DNA from: Gemmatimonadaceae bacterium
GTDB taxonomy: Bacteria > Gemmatimonadota > Gemmatimonadetes > Gemmatimonadales > Gemmatimonadaceae
DNA: 36,207 bases
NCBI GenBank assembly: GCA_025453745.1
Contig: JALOPS010000002.1
Span: 1 to 36,207 of the forward strand
Direction: 5' to 3'
Positions within the stretch are counted from its first letter, which is position 1, and the number at the start of each line of letters is the position of its first letter. Both the position numbers and the translations under genes were made by a program. Under the pieces are notes generated by a model that was not told where the DNA came from, searched no databases, and saw only the letters and a list, made by a program, of their open reading frames with translations. Below are positions 23,898 through 33,100 of this stretch, one piece after another.

Positions 23898-25556
23898 GTG
23901 TCCACACGCATTCGCAGGACGCACGTCCCCGTATCGTTGACGTGCACGCTGCTGTTGCTGCGCGCACCCGCACTCGCCGCGCAGCCGACTCCCGTCGCGC
24001 ATCCTGCGGTCACCGTCGCCGGTGAACGGCTGATCGGTCGCGCCGGCGTTGCCGCTCCTGGCGGCGTGTTTCTCGGTGTGCCGTATGCTGAACCGCCGGT
24101 GGGCGACCGTCGCTGGACCCCGCCGGTCCCCTACCGCGCGCGGCACAGCGAGCGACAGGCCGATCGCTTTGGTCCTGCCTGTCCGCAGGGGCGCGGCATC
24201 GACGACTTCCTCAAGCGACTAGCGGACGCATTCGATGGCACCGCGCGACTCGTACCGTGGCCCACGGAGACGAGCGAGGACTGTCTCACGCTCAACATCT
24301 GGACACCAACGCTGACACCTGGCGCACGTCGACCGGTGATGGTGTGGATTCACGGTGGCTCGAACGTCACCGGCGGCACCTCGCAAGCGATCTACGACGG
24401 CGCCAGACTCGCGCAGCGCGGCGTTGTGGTGGTCTCGCTCAACTATCGCCTGGGTGTGCTCGGCTTCTTTGCGCACCCGGCGCTCACGGCGGCATCACCG
24501 CTCAAGACGAGCGGCAACTACGGCCTGCTCGATATCGTCGAAGCGCTGCGTTGGGTTCAGGCCAACGTCGCGTCATTCGGAGGCGATCCGGGTCAGGTGA
24601 CCGTCTTCGGCGAGTCCGCCGGCGCGATGAACATCGCGCACCTCCTCGGCTCACCACTCGCGCGCGGTCTCTTTCAGCGCGCCATCTTGCAGAGCGGTGC
24701 ACCGGTGGCCAAAGTGCAGTCGCGTGCGGAGGCGGAGTCGGTCGGTGTGACGATTGCCACCGCGCTGGGCGCTACTGATGGTGACGCGCTCACGCGGTTG
24801 CGCTCTGCTACGTCTGATCAACTGCTTGCTGCGTATGCAAAGGCCACACCGGCCGGTGGCAACGCACTCGCCGACGCGGCGATCGATCACTGGGTGATCC
24901 CCGACGCGACGGGACGCCGCTTCGCCACGGGTGGGGCCACGACCGTACCACTGCTCATCGGCAGCACTGCGGATGAGCTGACGAGTCTGACCATGCTGCT
25001 GCCGACGTTCGAGCGCACGCGCGGCGGATATCGCAGCCTCACCGACAGCCTCTTCGGTCGTGTGGGCGGCTTCGTCATTCGTCGACAGTATCGTGCGCCG
25101 AGCGATACGGCCGTGGAGTCGGCCGTCGTGCGGCTGGGCACGGATGTCGTGTTCACCTGTCCATCGCGCTTCATCGCCGAGCGGGTGGGCGCGGCGCAAC
25201 AGCCGGTGTATCGCTACCTGTTCACGCGTGTGGTGCCCGGCGGTGAAGAGCTGCGCGCGTATCACTCGATCGAGCTCGGCTACATGTTCGGCAACGTGGA
25301 GCCGTGGCTACCGCCGCTGCCGCCGACCGACCTGGCGCTGTCGGAGACGATGATGCGCTACTGGGTGAACTTCGCGGTCACGGGGAATCCGAATGGGGCC
25401 GGTCTTCCCGAGTGGCCTACCGCGGGCGCGGACGGCGACCGGTACCTCGAGCTGGGCGATCCGATCCGTGTGGGCAGCGGGCGGGGGAAGAAGTTCTGCG
25501 ATCTCTACGAGAAGGCGTTGCCGAAGCAGTGGCCCAGCGCGGACGAGGAGAGGTAG
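23898..25556 (+). CDS. Exported type B carboxylesterase
   Basis: A 552-residue alpha/beta hydrolase of the carboxylesterase type B (COesterase) family. GTG 23898 lies 2 bp after the preceding stop and opens a signal peptide (VSLTCTLLLLRAPALAAQ). Family blocks in order: FLGVPYAEPPVGDRRW, SEDCLTLNIWTP, the oxyanion hole WIHGGSN, VVVVSLNYRLGVLGF, NYGLLDIVEALRWVQANVASFGGDPGQVTVFGESAG with the nucleophile Ser240, a GSTADEL acidic residue, and the histidine in AYHSIELGYMFGN. Both partners of the triad are therefore visible. It should hydrolyse carboxylic esters in the periplasm or outside; the natural ester is unknown. A cysteine pair consistent with the family's first disulphide (ACPQG, DCLTLN) is present. 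The second Fic gene follows 77 bp later behind its own operator. Confidence 0.93.
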   Translation: MSTRIRRTHVPVSLTCTLLLLRAPALAAQPTPVAHPAVTVAGERLIGRAGVAAPGGVFLGVPYAEPPVGDRRWTPPVPYRARHSERQADRFGPACPQGRGIDDFLKRLADAFDGTARLVPWPTETSEDCLTLNIWTPTLTPGARRPVMVWIHGGSNVTGGTSQAIYDGARLAQRGVVVVSLNYRLGVLGFFAHPALTAASPLKTSGNYGLLDIVEALRWVQANVASFGGDPGQVTVFGESAGAMNIAHLLGSPLARGLFQRAILQSGAPVAKVQSRAEAESVGVTIATALGATDGDALTRLRSATSDQLLAAYAKATPAGGNALADAAIDHWVIPDATGRRFATGGATTVPLLIGSTADELTSLTMLLPTFERTRGGYRSLTDSLFGRVGGFVIRRQYRAPSDTAVESAVVRLGTDVVFTCPSRFIAERVGAAQQPVYRYLFTRVVPGGEELRAYHSIELGYMFGNVEPWLPPLPPTDLALSETMMRYWVNFAVTGNPNGAGLPEWPTAGADGDRYLELGDPIRVGSGRGKKFCDLYEKALPKQWPSADEER

Positions 25557-25586
25557 CGGGCGCGGGACATGCACAGGAATACAGGG

Positions 25587-25621
25587 AAATGTGTACACGA
25601 GCGCAGAACGTGTATACATTT
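25587..25621. promoter_or_regulatory. Double-palindrome operator upstream of Fic gene 2
   Basis: AAATGTGTACACG (25587-25599) and CGTGTATACATTT (25609-25621) form an inverted repeat with 12 of 13 positions matching around a 9-bp spacer. Each arm itself centres on a perfect 8-bp palindrome: GTGTACAC (25591-25598) and TGTATACA (25611-25618). Their centres are exactly 20 bp apart, two helical turns, so two dimers could bind the same DNA face. The AT-rich site lies 12 bp ahead of the Fic start codon. Confidence 0.7.
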
Positions 25622-25632
25622 GCGCATTTTCT

Positions 25633-26733
25633 ATGCATATGGCCATGACATCCCCGTTCCCTCCCCTCGAGCAGATCGATCCGTCACGATTCGACACTCC
25701 GAGTGTGCTCAAGCGACTCAGTGGAGCCAGCCGGCACTTGGCCGAACTCAAGGGGGTGGTGACGTCGATTCCCAATGAAGCGATGCTGATCAGCACGCTC
25801 ACGCTTCAGGAAGCGAAGGACAGCTCGGCGGTCGAGAACATCATCACCACGCACGACGAGCTGTTTCGCGACGATGCCTCGCCGTCGAGCCAAGTGTCCC
25901 CGGCCGGCAAAGAAGTACTTCGATACCGACAAGCGCTTCGTGTGGGGTGGGAGCAGGTTCGTACCACCGGGCTCATCACCAACAACCACCTGCAGCAGAT
26001 CCAGTCCGTCCTCGAGCTCAATCGCGCGGGGTTCCGCCGTGTGCCCGGCACTGCACTTCGAGAAGAAGGAACCGGCCGCGTCGTGTTCACCCCTCCACAG
26101 GACCACGCATCGATCGTTGCGGCCATGGGTGACCTGGAGCGATTCCTGAACGCCTCTCCAGCGTACCCGGTCGATGCGCTGATCCGCATGGCGCTGGCCC
26201 ACCATCGCTTCGAGACGATCCACCCGTTCTACGATGGCAACGGGCGCACCGGTCGCATTCTCAACGTGCTCTATCTGGTGAAGGAGGGGCTTCTCGATCT
26301 GCCCGTCCTCTACATGAGTCGGCACATCGTGCGTACCAAGAACCGATACTACGCGCTCCTGCAGCTCGTACGCGAAGAAGACCGGTGGGAAGAATGGGTT
26401 GACTACATCCTGGAGGCGGTAGAGGTGACCGCCCGGGAAGGGGTGACCGTGGTGACCGCCATCCGCACTGCGCTCTTCGAGGTGAAGCAACAGATCCGTG
26501 AGCGCCATTCGTTCTACAGCCAGGATCTGATCAACAACCTCTTCTCGCATCCGTACACGAAGGTGCAGTTCGTGCAGGAAGATCTCGGCGTCTCCCGCGT
26601 CACGGCCACCAAGTATCTGAATGCACTGGTCGCCGACGGAATCCTGTCCGTGCAACGGGTTGGCCGCGACAACTACTACTTGAACGTGCGCCTCGTCCAC
26701 ATTCTCACGGGTGACCGCACGCAGTCCGTGTGA
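25633..26733 (+). CDS. Fic-domain protein with C-terminal winged helix (likely AMP-transferase), copy 2
   Basis: A 366-residue Fic enzyme, better preserved than the first copy. The catalytic loop is HPFYDGNGRTGR with His197, preceded by RFETI, and the inhibitory helix is S64-S-A-V-E68-N, again class II. The N-terminal domain (FDTPSVLKRLSGASRHLAELKGVVTSIPN) and AHHRFETIHPF core match COG3177-type proteins. Residues ~300-355 (YTKVQFVQEDLGVSRVTATKYLNALVADGILSVQRVGRDNYYLN) form a canonical winged helix with a clear recognition helix (SRVTATKYLNAL). In-frame ATGs occur at 25633, 25639 and 25645; none has a clear ribosome-binding site. Expected activity is adenylylation of Ser/Thr/Tyr on a cell protein, possibly itself. 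The strong palindromes 12 bp upstream make DNA binding by its own winged helix, and so autoregulation, a reasonable inference. No separate antitoxin is present. Confidence 0.92.
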   Translation: MHMAMTSPFPPLEQIDPSRFDTPSVLKRLSGASRHLAELKGVVTSIPNEAMLISTLTLQEAKDSSAVENIITTHDELFRDDASPSSQVSPAGKEVLRYRQALRVGWEQVRTTGLITNNHLQQIQSVLELNRAGFRRVPGTALREEGTGRVVFTPPQDHASIVAAMGDLERFLNASPAYPVDALIRMALAHHRFETIHPFYDGNGRTGRILNVLYLVKEGLLDLPVLYMSRHIVRTKNRYYALLQLVREEDRWEEWVDYILEAVEVTAREGVTVVTAIRTALFEVKQQIRERHSFYSQDLINNLFSHPYTKVQFVQEDLGVSRVTATKYLNALVADGILSVQRVGRDNYYLNVRLVHILTGDRTQSV

Positions 26734-26744
26734 CCCCTCGGCAC

Positions 26745-28079
26745 CTATCGAGTGGTGCTACTGCGCTCGAGCGCCGCTGACTTCACCACCGCCCCGCCCT
26801 TCATCACGAACGCCGGCTTCGCCAGCACCCGCAGGTCGCGCAGCGGATCCCCCTGCACCGCCACCAGATCCGCAAAGTGCCCCGTCGCCACCACGCCGAT
26901 CTCCTCCGAGCCGATGAGCTGCGCGGCGTACTGCGTCCCCATGCGGATGACCTCCATCGGCGGCGCGCCCAACTGTTCGGCCATCAACTGGAACTCCTCG
27001 CCGTTGCGGCCGTGCAGGTCACCCGTCGCGTCGGTGCCAAGCGCGAACTTCACTCCCGCCGCATACGCCGCGCGCAGCCGTCGCCGGCGCTCGGGCTCGA
27101 CCTGTCGCCCCTTCGCAATCGCGTACGGCGGCACACCGCGCTCCGCCCCGCGCTTCACGATCTCATCGAGAATGAGCAGCGTGGGGACGATCACCGTCCC
27201 CTTCTCCTTCGCGAGCGCAATCCCCTCGTCGTCGATCAGCGAGCCATGCTCGATGCTCGCCACACCCGCCCGAATCGCCGCCTTGAGCCCGTCGGCACCA
27301 TGCGCGTGTGCCATCACCTTGCGACCGAGTCGCGTGGCTTCCTCCACCGCCGTGCGCAGTTCGATGTCTTCGAATTGTGATGCGGTTGCCGCGTCACCAA
27401 CGGAGAGAATGCCGCCCGTGGCCACGATCTTGACCTGGTCGGCGCCGTACTTGACGTTCGTGCGCACCGCTTTGCGGACTTCGTCCGGTCCATCGACAAT
27501 GATCCCGGTGCCGGGAATCATCAGCGTGGGGCTCCAGCCGTTCACATCGGCGTGGCCGCCGGTGATGCCGAGCGCCGGTCCTGACGCGAAGATGCGCGGT
27601 CCGGGCACGACACGCTTGGCGATCAGCTCGCGGAGCGCGACCTCGGCGTAGTAGTTCGCGCCGGCATCGCGGACCGTGGTGAAGCCCGCGTCGAGCGTCT
27701 TGCGCGCGTTGGCCACACCATAGATGCCCGCGTGCGCGGCCGTCTCGCGCAGCACCGCCATGTCGCCACCGTCGTTGTCGCCCGAGGTGAGGTGTACGTG
27801 GGCGTCGATGAAGCCGGGGAGCAGCGTGTGTCCCGGCAGGTCGATGATGCGCGCGCCCGGGGGGATCGACGTAGTTGCGCGCGGACCGACCGCGACAACG
27901 CGATCACCACGCACGACGATGACCGGATCATCGACCGTGGTGCCGTCGCCGACGATGAGCCGAGCCGCACGCAGCGCGGTGACAGGGGGCGCACTCCCCT
28001 GCGCGGCGGCCGATACCGCGGTCCCCATCAACCCCGCGGCCATCAGGACGACTCGCAGACACAGCCAGACACCGGACAT
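26745..28079 (-). CDS. Exported metal-dependent amidohydrolase (imidazolonepropionase/prolidase-like)
   Basis: A 444-residue amidohydrolase with a signal peptide (LCLRVVLMAAGLMGTAVSAAAQ) starting at ATG 28079. The metal-binding residues of the two-metal family are all visible: HxH at His94/His96 (IDAHVHL), the candidate carboxylated lysine 217 (VKIVATGG), His258/His260 (MAHAHG), EHGS with His278, and the catalytic Asp350 (LGTDATG). The N-terminal beta-sandwich (ARLIVGDGTTVDDPVIVVRGDRVVAVGP) and the C-terminal GVVATGHFADLVAVQGDPL segment close the usual composite domain. The COG1228 branch includes periplasmic Xaa-Pro dipeptidase-like and imidazolonepropionase-like enzymes; the exported form most often acts on peptides or lactones, so an amide or peptide substrate is the best guess. 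It follows the CHRD gene on the same strand after an 84-bp gap and may belong to the SusCD operon. Confidence 0.9.
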   Translation of the reverse strand: MSGVWLCLRVVLMAAGLMGTAVSAAAQGSAPPVTALRAARLIVGDGTTVDDPVIVVRGDRVVAVGPRATTSIPPGARIIDLPGHTLLPGFIDAHVHLTSGDNDGGDMAVLRETAAHAGIYGVANARKTLDAGFTTVRDAGANYYAEVALRELIAKRVVPGPRIFASGPALGITGGHADVNGWSPTLMIPGTGIIVDGPDEVRKAVRTNVKYGADQVKIVATGGILSVGDAATASQFEDIELRTAVEEATRLGRKVMAHAHGADGLKAAIRAGVASIEHGSLIDDEGIALAKEKGTVIVPTLLILDEIVKRGAERGVPPYAIAKGRQVEPERRRRLRAAYAAGVKFALGTDATGDLHGRNGEEFQLMAEQLGAPPMEVIRMGTQYAAQLIGSEEIGVVATGHFADLVAVQGDPLRDLRVLAKPAFVMKGGAVVKSAALERSSTTR

Positions 28080-28163
28080 ACACGGAACGGGTGAGAGGTG
28101 AAGACGCGTTGCGAACCTCGCAATGTGCGCCCACCTCGCACCGTTCGCCATGCGCGTAGCGGA

Positions 28164-28718
28164 CTACTCGCGCCGTCCGCTTACGATCTGCCCGCGCACC
28201 TCGCCCCCCGGATTCCGCCGCGTGTGCACGTTGAGATACACCGTCCCCGCAGCCATGCGCGTCACCAGCGAGTCCCACGTGAACGGCGCCACCATCGCCA
28301 GCGATGCGCGCGACACACGGTTCTGTCGCAGAATCCCGCCCGCCGCAGGCACCGAGATCGATCCCGTCCCCGGTGCGCGCGCTGCGTCCGTGGGCACGAA
28401 CCACGCCATGATCGGTCCGTTCTGTCCCGCTGGCGCCGCATGAAAGTGCGCCATCGTGATCGAATCGATGCCAGCCACAAAGAGCTCGTACTGAATCGTG
28501 TTCGCATCCTCGAGCACCCACGTCGCCCACCCGCTCGCGGTCGTCGTCACCGCGGGCACCTCCGCTCCACCGGTCAACGTGGCGACGTAGTTGACCTTCC
28601 GCGGTGCCGCGTCCGACAGCACCGCATACGACTCGCTGCACGCCGTCACGGCAATACCACCCATCACGGCGGCCGCGGCCCCACGGCACCAGCGCCGCGC
28701 ATTCATGAAATCACGCAT
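28164..28718 (-). CDS. CHRD-domain lipoprotein
   Basis: A 184-residue protein. ATG 28718 overlaps the SusD stop by 8 nt, indicating translational coupling; ATG 28706 is an alternative. The signal peptide ends in a lipobox (AVTAC), so it is a lipoprotein. The mature part is one CHRD (chordin) domain: YVATLTGGAEVPAVTTTASGWATW, then YELFVAGIDSITMAHFHAAPAGQNGPIMAWF, then TVYLNVHTRRNPGGEVRGQI, the three hallmarks of the fold (the 'GG.E.P', 'A.HiH' and 'YvNvHT..nP.GEiRGq' blocks). CHRD domains occur in many bacterial surface proteins, where their function is mostly undefined. Its place directly after SusC and SusD suggests an accessory surface component of that transport system. Confidence 0.9.
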   Translation of the reverse strand: MRDFMNARRWCRGAAAAVMGGIAVTACSESYAVLSDAAPRKVNYVATLTGGAEVPAVTTTASGWATWVLEDANTIQYELFVAGIDSITMAHFHAAPAGQNGPIMAWFVPTDAARAPGTGSISVPAAGGILRQNRVSRASLAMVAPFTWDSLVTRMAAGTVYLNVHTRRNPGGEVRGQIVSGRRE

Positions 28719-30138
28719 TGCGATCAATGCACCCCGTGAACTTCGGGTTGTTGGTCTCGAGGAAGGACACCGGATAGTTCACATCGGTGCCGTACGTCCC
28801 GCCCTTGTGAAACGCCCCGGTCGGAAACACCGACTCCGCGTCACGGCCGTACTGCCGCACCAGCCGCCGCAGATCCCCCAGGCGATGACCGGTGAGGAAC
28901 ATCCAGTACGCGCGCTCCTTGAAGAGCTGATCCACCTCCCCCGCAGTCGACGCCGGTCGCGCAAGGGCGGGCAACGGCGCGATCGCGGGCGGATTGAAGC
29001 GCGACGGCAAGGCGGGATTGAACAGCAGCGTCGGCAGATTCGCCCGCAGCGTGTTGAGGACGGCGAGGTAGTCGCCGCCCGTGCGCTGTGCCTGCTCCGC
29101 TTCGATGAGGCGTGCCTCCACGCCGTCGGCGAGTACGATGCTCGCCGAGCGTGACGGGTACTTGGTCTGCACGAACATCGGCGTGAGGTTGTCGAGGCCG
29201 ACCGCCGGAAACGCGCCCACGTTGTCGCCACGCGGTGAGAAGACGCGCGGATCGCTCGCCCCGTCGCTCACGTATGGCAACCCGTTGGTCCCTTCCCGAT
29301 TGGCCACCGAGAAGCGCGCGGCGACGCCGGTCGGAATGAACACCCCGTTGTTCTGGCGCCCGGTGTTCTCCGAGTGGATGAGCAGGAAGCGGAAGCCTGT
29401 TGGCACCGCAGTGACGGCGGCCGCTGCCTCCGCAAAGCGACCGAGATCGACGAGCGCGCGTCCCTTCCCCACGCGCGCGAGATTGAGCACGCGTGCCTGG
29501 TCCGCCGACGGCGTCGCCGGCGCGCCCACGAGCGCCAGCGCCGAGTCGAACTTCACAACCGCACGCTGGAAGATCTGTGCGTTGGTGAGCGGCTCGCCCA
29601 GCTCCGAGGTGCCCGCATCGGCATCGAAGCGCGAGAGGGGAATGCCGTTGCAGTACGTCTCGGCGAGCAGCACGTACGTGTAGGCCGCGATCGCCTGGAC
29701 CTCCGCGCGCGCGAGATTCGTCGGCTGCAACGCGGCGTAGCGCTGCTCGACGCGCTCGGCCGTCACTCGCGCGCGCTGCAGCGATTGGTACACGCCGTCG
29801 AGCGTGACGTTGATCGGATTGGTGCTCCGCACGTCCATCTCGAAACGCGTCGGAAAGGTCTCTGCCCAGATGAACTCGTCGGCCAGCAGGCCACCGTTGG
29901 TGATGACGCCGTTTTCGAGCCCGGCGCCCATCGCCACCTGCAGGTCGGAGACTACGGACGCGCGCAGCGTCGGCAGCACGGCCGGATCGTTGAGCGACGA
30001 CGGCGTGGCGACGTCGATGTCGGTCACGGAGAGCAAATCGTCCTTGGTACACGCGGTGGCGGCCAGCAGTGCGACAAGTGCGGCCGCCCGGACGAGTGGG
30101 CGCACGCCGGCGCCCACCACGGGCAAAGTCTGTGTCAT
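28711..30138 (-). CDS. SusD/RagB-family outer-membrane lipoprotein
   Basis: A 475-residue lipoprotein starting at ATG 30138, 14 bp after the SusC stop. The signal peptide (PLVRAAALVALLAATAC) ends in a lipobox with cysteine at about residue 30. The body is helical with TPR-like pairs (RARVTAERVEQRYAALQPTNLARAEVQAIAAYTYVLLAETYCN, VLNLARVGKGRALVDLGRFAEAAAAV), as in SusD, and the C-terminal part has the family's FKERAYWMFLTGHRLGDLRRLVRQYG sequence. SusD proteins cap the SusC barrel and bind the incoming ligand. The nutrient cannot be inferred: there is no polysaccharide-degrading enzyme in this operon, unlike a typical polysaccharide utilisation locus. Together with SusC it forms the ligand-binding half of an outer-membrane importer. 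Confidence 0.9.
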   Translation of the reverse strand: MTQTLPVVGAGVRPLVRAAALVALLAATACTKDDLLSVTDIDVATPSSLNDPAVLPTLRASVVSDLQVAMGAGLENGVITNGGLLADEFIWAETFPTRFEMDVRSTNPINVTLDGVYQSLQRARVTAERVEQRYAALQPTNLARAEVQAIAAYTYVLLAETYCNGIPLSRFDADAGTSELGEPLTNAQIFQRAVVKFDSALALVGAPATPSADQARVLNLARVGKGRALVDLGRFAEAAAAVTAVPTGFRFLLIHSENTGRQNNGVFIPTGVAARFSVANREGTNGLPYVSDGASDPRVFSPRGDNVGAFPAVGLDNLTPMFVQTKYPSRSASIVLADGVEARLIEAEQAQRTGGDYLAVLNTLRANLPTLLFNPALPSRFNPPAIAPLPALARPASTAGEVDQLFKERAYWMFLTGHRLGDLRRLVRQYGRDAESVFPTGAFHKGGTYGTDVNYPVSFLETNNPKFTGCIDRNA

Positions 30139-30152
30139 GATGGCGATCTCGC

Positions 30153-33100
30153 TCAGAAGGTCAGCGTCAGACGCGTGGTCACGCGTCGCACCGGCGGATT
30201 GGTCAGGAAGTCCTGCGTGAGGAAGTTGGCGCCCGTCGCCGTCAGCACTTCGGGATCGAACCCCGTGTAGTTGGTCCAGAGCGCGAGGTTGCGCGCACCC
30301 ACCGTGAACGACGCACCGGCGGCCTTGAGCCGCTGCGCCCAGCGCACGGGCAACGTGTACGTCACTGCCACCTCGGAGAGCCGCACGAAGCTCGCGTCTT
30401 CCGTGTAGCCGTCGCTCGATCCCATCGCACGCGCGGTCGACTTGACCTGCTCGGCGAGCGGCGCATTGCGATCCCAGAAGTCGGGCCCATTCGCAAAACC
30501 GCCGTTGTTCCGGAACTCGCGCGTGTTGTTGTAGATCGTGTTGCCGCCGCGGTAGTTCACCAGCGCGGTGAGCTGCACGCTCTTGAACAGCGTCAGGTTG
30601 CTCGTGAACGCCAGCTCCCGTGTCGGCAACGGCTGCCCGATGTAGTCGAGCGAGTCGGAGAGCACCACTTCGCACCGCGGGCCGCCGACGAGCTGCGGAT
30701 TGGCCAGTCCACCGTACGACGGGCAATTCACGCGCGAGATGATGCCGTCACCGTTGTGATCGGCGTACGACAGGATGCGCCGCTGGAAATACGCGCCCGC
30801 CGGATAGCCCGCGCGGTGGAACTGGTTGCCACCGATGGGGATCGGGGCGATGAGCTGTCCGTCGGCCGAGCCCAGATCCACGATCCGGTTGGTGAACGAC
30901 GTGAAGGTGACGTTCTGCTCGAAGCGGATGCGCGCGTGATCGATGGGCCGGATGGTCAGTGCGCCTTCGAGCCCACGCGTGCGCATGAGCGAGAGATTGA
31001 CGAACTGCGTGCCGGTATTCACGCCCGCCAGCGGACCGGACGTGCCCAGCGACGGCGGCAGTGTGCGCTGGACCAGGAGGTCTCGCGTGTCGCGGTTGAA
31101 TGCGGTGAGCTCGCCGGAGAGCCGCGTGTTGAATGCGGAGAACTCGAACCCACCCTCCGTCTCCGCCGTGATCTCGGGCGCGAGCCGTGCATTGCCCACC
31201 GGACCGCCGATCGAGACGGCGGGCACGTTGGTGGTCTGATCGACGACATTGACCGAGACGGGCGTGAAGAAGGTCTCCGACTGCCGGAAGCCCGGTCGCT
31301 GCCCTGCACGTCCATACGCGGCGCGCATGCGGAACGAGTTGAGCCAGCTCCACTGCGGGAACCACCGCTCCTCGCTCATCACGTACGAGGCAGTGACACT
31401 CGGGTAGTAGGTCCACCCCGCCGCCGAGTTGCCGAATACCGATGCATCGTCGAAGCGCAGCGCGCCGGTGACGAACAGCCGGTCATTGAGTTCGAAGCGC
31501 TGCTCCATGAAGCCGGCCACCGTCACGATCTTCTGGTTCTGCTCGAAGACGGCGAATCGCGCGTTGGCGCCGTTGAGCGAGCTCGTGCCCGGAAGCAGCA
31601 CCGCGCCAGTGGCATCCGAGCGCTGGATGCGCGTGTCCTGATACTGGCCGCCCACGGTCGTGATGGCGCGCACGCGGTCCGTCAGACTGAACGTGCCCGT
31701 CAGCGAGCCGGTCACGGAGAACGTCGGCAGATACGACTTGCCCTGGAAGCGCTGCCCTTCGACGGACGCCTGATTGAGGAACACGCGATTCGGCGGCGTG
31801 AGCGTTTCGTCATCGCGCTGCAGCAGGTCGGCGCCCGTGCGCAGCGACCCCTTGAGCCACGTCGACGGTGTCCAGTTGAGCGTGTTGGCCAGGACGAGAC
31901 GTCGGATGTTCTGGCGCTGCTGCTGCGCGAAGTACTGCGTCACCGGCACGTTGGAGGTCACGTACCCTCGCGAGAGGGAGTCGTTGTTCACCGCGCACTC
32001 GGCGATGACGGCGCGCGTGGCGGGATTGCAGTCGAACGCTCCGCCGAGCAACCCCGCCGAGAGCGTGCCGGCAAAGAGGTTGTCGTTCAGTGGGAGCGCG
32101 CCGTTCGAGTTGAGATAGCCGACATTGACGATGGTCTGCAACGTCGGGAGCAGGGTGGCGCTCAGATTCGCGCGCAGGTTGCGGCGCCGGAGCAGGTTGG
32201 GCGCGAAGATGCCGCGGTCCTGCTCGATGTCGGTGGAGAAGTAGTACTGCACATCCTGACTCCCGCCCGACACGGAGAGTCCATAGCTCTCGTTGCCGCC
32301 GGTGCGGAACGGACTTTCGTTGAGAAACGGCGAATTGCGATAGAGCGTGTCGGGCGTGATGCACGTGCGCAGGACCTGCGCCTCGCGCGAACAGGCGACG
32401 CGCTGCCCCGCCGCGTTGCGCCCGATCTGGCGAACGTTGACGAGGTTGAGCGCGTCGTTCGACAGCCGCCCATCGCTGCTAGAGAGGTCGAGCGGCGTGC
32501 GCTGCTGTCCGAGTTCGCCATAACTCGTCCACCGCGCGCGCCCTGCCTTGCCGCGCTTGGTGGTGATCTGGATGACGCCATTGGCCGCGCCCGTCCCGTA
32601 CAGCGCCGTCGCCGCCGGCCCCTTGATGACCTGGATGTCCTCGATGTCTTCCGGATTCACATCGTCGAAGCGCGAGGTCTGCGCGCCGCCGATGCCGAAC
32701 GTCAGCGACGCCGTGGCGTTGTTGGCAAACACGCCGTCGATGACGAGCAGCGGATCGTTGGCCAGGTTGATCGACGTCACGCCGCGCAGCCGGATGCGGC
32801 TGCCCACGCCGCTCGTCCCCGCGCCCTGCTGCACCACGATGCCCGGCGTTCGTGCCGCCAGCACCTGCGAGAGGTTGGTGACGGTGGCCGCGTTGAACGA
32901 TGTCGAGTCGATGCGGCTGATCGACGCGCCGATCTCACGCTTGCGCTGCTGCTCGCCCGTCGCGGAGACGGTGACTTCGTCGAGATTGGTGGCGGTGGCC
33001 CCGAGCGCGAAGTCGGCGGACGCGCTCCCGCCCGCCGTGATCGTCACCTGTGCGACACCTTGCGTGTAGCCGAGTCGCAGCGCGCGCACCGTGTAGGTGC

